Assembly (NCBI RefSeq): GCF_019145355.1
Contig: NZ_JAHSTY010000001.1
Span: 3,224,001-3,288,000, forward strand
Reading direction: 5' to 3'
Source of the DNA: Pseudomonas azadiae
GTDB lineage: Bacteria; Pseudomonadota; Gammaproteobacteria; Pseudomonadales; Pseudomonadaceae
Length of the DNA stretch: 64,000 nt
How positions within the stretch are numbered: the first letter of the stretch is position 1; each line of letters opens with the position of its first letter. The notes beneath the pieces were generated by a model that had not been told where the DNA came from, did no database searches, and saw only the letters and a list, made by a program, of their open reading frames with translations. The position numbers and the translations under genes were made by a program. Below, piece by piece: positions 61,341 through 64,000 of this stretch.

Positions 61341-62777
61341 TCAGCCCTCATCCCCCTCATCATCATCCACACCATCAACCTTCATCCCCAACTCCTTGAT
61401 CTTGCGCGTCAGGGTATTACGCCCCCAACCCAGCAACACGGCGGCATCGCGGCGGCGGCCGGCGGTGTGCTTGAGGGCCGTCTCGATCATGATTCGCTCA
61501 AAAGCCGGCACGGCGCTGTCCAAAAGGCTCGACTGGCCGCGTGCCAGGGCCTGGTCGGCCCATTGGCGCAGCGCCTGCTCCCAGTTGGTCACCGGTGCGG
61601 AGTCCTGCGGCAGGCTCAACAGCTCCGGCGGCAGGTCGCTGATGTGCACTTCGCGCCCGGACGCCATCACCGTGATCCAGCGGCAGGTGTTCTCCAGCTG
61701 GCGCACGTTACCCGGCCACGGCAGGTTCTTCAGGTATTCCTCGGTCTCGCTTTTCAGCAACTTCGGCTCCACGGCCAGCTCCAGGGCGGCACGGCTGAGG
61801 AAGTGACGGGCGAGGGTCGGGATGTCTTCGCGGCGGTCCGACATGCGCGGGATATGGATGCGGATCACGTTGAGGCGGTGGAACAGGTCTTCACGGAACT
61901 TGCCCGCATGTACCAGGGTTTCCAGGTTCTGGTGGGTCGCCGCGATGATGCGCACGTCGACCTTGACCGGCGTATGCCCGCCCACGCGGTAGAACTCACC
62001 GTCCGCCAGTACCCGCAGCAGGCGGGTCTGGGTATCGGCCGGCATGTCGCCGATTTCATCGAGGAACAGCGTGCCGCCGTCGGCCTGTTCAAAGCGCCCG
62101 CGACGCAGGTTGGCCGCGCCGGTGAACGCGCCTTTCTCATGGCCGAACAGCTCTGACTCCATCAGGTCCTTGGGGATAGCCGCCATGTTCAGCGCAATGA
62201 ACGGCGAAGCAGCCCGCGGGCTGTGACGGTGCAGCGCGTGAGCGACCAGTTCTTTACCCGTGCCTGACTCGCCGTTGATCAGCACCGTGATGTTGGAATG
62301 GCTCAAACGCCCGATGGCGCGAAACACTTCCTGCATCGCCGGCGCTTCGCCAATGATTTCCGGGGTGCGGGTCAGGGCGGGCGGGGCTTGCTGGTTCTGC
62401 TGTTCCTGGGCGTGCTGGTTGGCGCGCTTGACCAGCGCCACCGCTTCGTCCACGTCGAACGGCTTGGGCAGGTATTCAAACGCGCCGCCCTGATAGGACG
62501 CCACGGCGCTGTCCAGGTCCGAATGCGCGGTCATGATGATCACCGGCAGGCGCGGATGCTGCTCGCGAATCCGCGCCAAAAGGTCCAGGCCGCTTGCGCC
62601 GGGCATGCGGATGTCGGAGATGATCACGTCGGGCTGCTGGCGCGCCAGGCGGCTCATCACGCCGTCGGCGCTGTCGAAGCTCTGGGTGATCATGCCTTCC
62701 TGTTGCAAGGCTTTCTCCAGGACCCAGCGGATAGAACGGTCGTCGTCAACGATCCAGACAGTTTCACTACGGCTCAT
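61341..62777 (-). CDS. ntrC: NtrC, nitrogen response regulator
   Basis: 478 residues. Receiver domain with IVDDDRSIRWVL and the phosphoacceptor Asp in IISDIRMPGASGLD; the central AAA+ domain has Walker A GESGTGKE, the sigma-54-contacting KGAFTGAANL and Walker B GGTLFLDEIGDMP; the C-terminal Fis-like helix-turn-helix is RRRDAAVLLGWGRNTLTRKI. It activates sigma-54 promoters when phosphorylated by NtrB under nitrogen limitation. It overlaps ntrB by 4 bases and probably drives the sRNA downstream. Confidence 0.97.
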   Translation of the reverse strand: MSRSETVWIVDDDRSIRWVLEKALQQEGMITQSFDSADGVMSRLARQQPDVIISDIRMPGASGLDLLARIREQHPRLPVIIMTAHSDLDSAVASYQGGAFEYLPKPFDVDEAVALVKRANQHAQEQQNQQAPPALTRTPEIIGEAPAMQEVFRAIGRLSHSNITVLINGESGTGKELVAHALHRHSPRAASPFIALNMAAIPKDLMESELFGHEKGAFTGAANLRRGRFEQADGGTLFLDEIGDMPADTQTRLLRVLADGEFYRVGGHTPVKVDVRIIAATHQNLETLVHAGKFREDLFHRLNVIRIHIPRMSDRREDIPTLARHFLSRAALELAVEPKLLKSETEEYLKNLPWPGNVRQLENTCRWITVMASGREVHISDLPPELLSLPQDSAPVTNWEQALRQWADQALARGQSSLLDSAVPAFERIMIETALKHTAGRRRDAAVLLGWGRNTLTRKIKELGMKVDGVDDDEGDEG

Positions 62778-63859
62778 GTCGAGGGGGCTCCTTGTTCCAA
62801 TGGCAGGAAGATCGAGAACGTGGTGTGGCCGGGATGGCTCTCACATTCGATCAGGCCCTGATGCTGGCTGATGATGTTCTGGGTAATGGCCAGGCCCAGC
62901 CCGGTACCATCCGGGCGGCCGCTGACCATGGGAAAGAAAATGGTTTCCTGCAGTTCAGCGGGAATGCCGGGGCCGTTGTCGATGATCTCGACCTTAGTCA
63001 CCAGGCGATGGCGCACATGGCCGATGGTGAACTGGCGCAGGGCGCGGGTGCGCAGGCTGATGCGGCCCAGGCGCAACTCGTTCTGGCTGCTGATGGCCTG
63101 CATGGCGTTGCGCACGATATTGAGCACCGCCTGGATCATCTGCTCGCGGTCGATCAACACGTCGGGAATGCTTGGGTCGTAATCGCGCACCAGGGTGATG
63201 CAGCCCTGGCTTTCAGCCTCGACCAGTTGGCAGACGCGCTCCAGCACTTCGTGCACGTTGGTCATCGCCAGGGACGGCAGCTTGTTGGAACCGAGCATGC
63301 GGTCCACCAGGTTACGCAGGCGGTCGGCCTCTTCGATGATGACGTTGGTGTAGTCCTTGAGGTGCTCTTCCGGCAGCTCGCGGGCCAGCAGTTGCGCCGC
63401 GCCACGAATACCGCCCAGCGGGTTCTTGATCTCATGGGCCAGGCCGCGCACCAGCATCTTGCTGGTTTCCTGCTTGGACAGCTGCGCCTCTTCCTTGGTG
63501 ATGCGCAGCAGGCGGTCGCGGGGGTGGACTTCGAGCAGCAGCAGGGTCGCGCCGTTGCTCAGGATCGGGGTCACGGCGTAGTCGACCGTCAGCGTCTGGC
63601 CGGTGAGGGCGGTGAGCATCGCTTCGCGCTTGGTGAACGGATGGGCCTGCTCCACGGCCTGGCGCAAGGAACTCAAGGCCTCGGCCGACTCGGTGAACAA
63701 TTCGCTGATGAACTGCCCATGGCTGCGCTGGCCGCTGATGGCCAGGAGCATCTCCGCCGCCGGGTTCATGTACTCAAGACGCAGGTCGTCGTTGAGCAGG
63801 ATGGTCGCGGTGGTCAGGTTGTCGAGTAACAAACGGTGCAGTGCATCGCTGATGGTCAT
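62774..63859 (-). CDS. ntrB: NtrB, nitrogen-sensing histidine kinase
   Basis: 361 residues from the ATG at 63859 (AAGAGGTCCTG upstream). A PAS domain (NDDLRLEYMNPAAEMLLAIS) precedes the H-box GLAHEIKNPLGGIRG and the ATPase domain with IVRNAMQAI, IIDNGPGIP and DGTGLGLAITQNI. No membrane segment, as expected for the cytosolic PII-controlled kinase/phosphatase. The ATG of ntrC lies within its stop (ATGA). The upstream 140 bases (63860-64000) have no gene and no clear promoter. Confidence 0.97.
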   Translation of the reverse strand: MTISDALHRLLLDNLTTATILLNDDLRLEYMNPAAEMLLAISGQRSHGQFISELFTESAEALSSLRQAVEQAHPFTKREAMLTALTGQTLTVDYAVTPILSNGATLLLLEVHPRDRLLRITKEEAQLSKQETSKMLVRGLAHEIKNPLGGIRGAAQLLARELPEEHLKDYTNVIIEEADRLRNLVDRMLGSNKLPSLAMTNVHEVLERVCQLVEAESQGCITLVRDYDPSIPDVLIDREQMIQAVLNIVRNAMQAISSQNELRLGRISLRTRALRQFTIGHVRHRLVTKVEIIDNGPGIPAELQETIFFPMVSGRPDGTGLGLAITQNIISQHQGLIECESHPGHTTFSIFLPLEQGAPST

Positions 63860-64000
63860 CAGGACCTCTTTTGGAGCAAGGCGCGGGCTTGAGGCACACG
63901 CTGATACAAGGAAAATGCAAAAACCAAACCAAGGCTCCGAAAAGAAGCGCAAAGGCGCTGAAATAGGGGTTTTAAGCGCGAAACTGTGGCGTTCTGCCAG

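Overview
This window looks like a chromosomal segment of a Pseudomonas from the P. fluorescens group. The GC-rich core genes are of Pseudomonas type (Pel cluster, hisBHAF, ntrBC, secB/grxC, mutY/yggX, gpmI/envC/ctpA), the gene order is the one familiar from Pseudomonas chromosomes, and GTGGGAGC-type REP palindromes sit in several intergenic gaps. No species name can be fixed from the sequence alone.

Layout. 1-11000: the pel exopolysaccharide operon (pelA cut by the window edge, then pelBCDEFG) and its terminator. 11098-11670: a ParE/RHH-type toxin-antitoxin pair. 11755-20340: an accessory island bounded by a ~70-base direct repeat that copies the 3' end and terminator of the intact tRNA-Thr(TGT) gene at its right end. 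It carries a TOTE-type primase-helicase, a BRCT protein, an overlapping three-gene operon (winged-helix protein, nucleotidyltransferase, PP2C-like phosphatase), a small Cys-rich protein, a truncated membrane protein and a P-loop ATPase; no integrase is recognisable. 20393-33450: orphan bcsQ, a methyltransferase plus polar amino-acid ABC transporter operon, a GABA permease behind a sigma-54 promoter, a second toxin-antitoxin pair, an ACR3/bile-acid-symporter-like carrier, an ArnT-like glycosyltransferase and a class II Fic protein with repeated upstream motifs.

33800-48740 is mostly core: tRNA-Phe, yggX-mutY-asmA, an OFA-family transporter, hisB-hisH-(DUF2164)-hisA-hisF, a periplasmic binding protein, a Vps62-like protein, a YibQ-like deacetylase, ctpA and envC. 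48740-56970: a visibly AT-rich second island between envC and gpmI. It has a decayed Mu-F-like phage gene, a 5-cytosine methyltransferase facing a HEPN-like protein, an operon of a double-GHKL histidine-kinase-like ATPase, a receiver-domain protein and an unknown protein, and a small XRE-type regulator. 56972-64000: gpmI, a rhodanese, grxC, secB, trmL, a small membrane protein, an NrsZ-like sRNA with a sigma-54 promoter, ntrC and ntrB.

The two best candidates for undescribed systems are the GHKL/receiver/third-protein operon (52035-56124) with its neighbouring cytosine methyltransferase and HEPN protein, and the coupled HTH-nucleotidyltransferase-phosphatase operon (15894-18033) inside the tRNA-Thr island. 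Both sit in islands with other nucleic-acid-directed proteins, which suggests conflict or defence roles; this is inference. All calls come from reading the sequence and remembered family features, with no database search.
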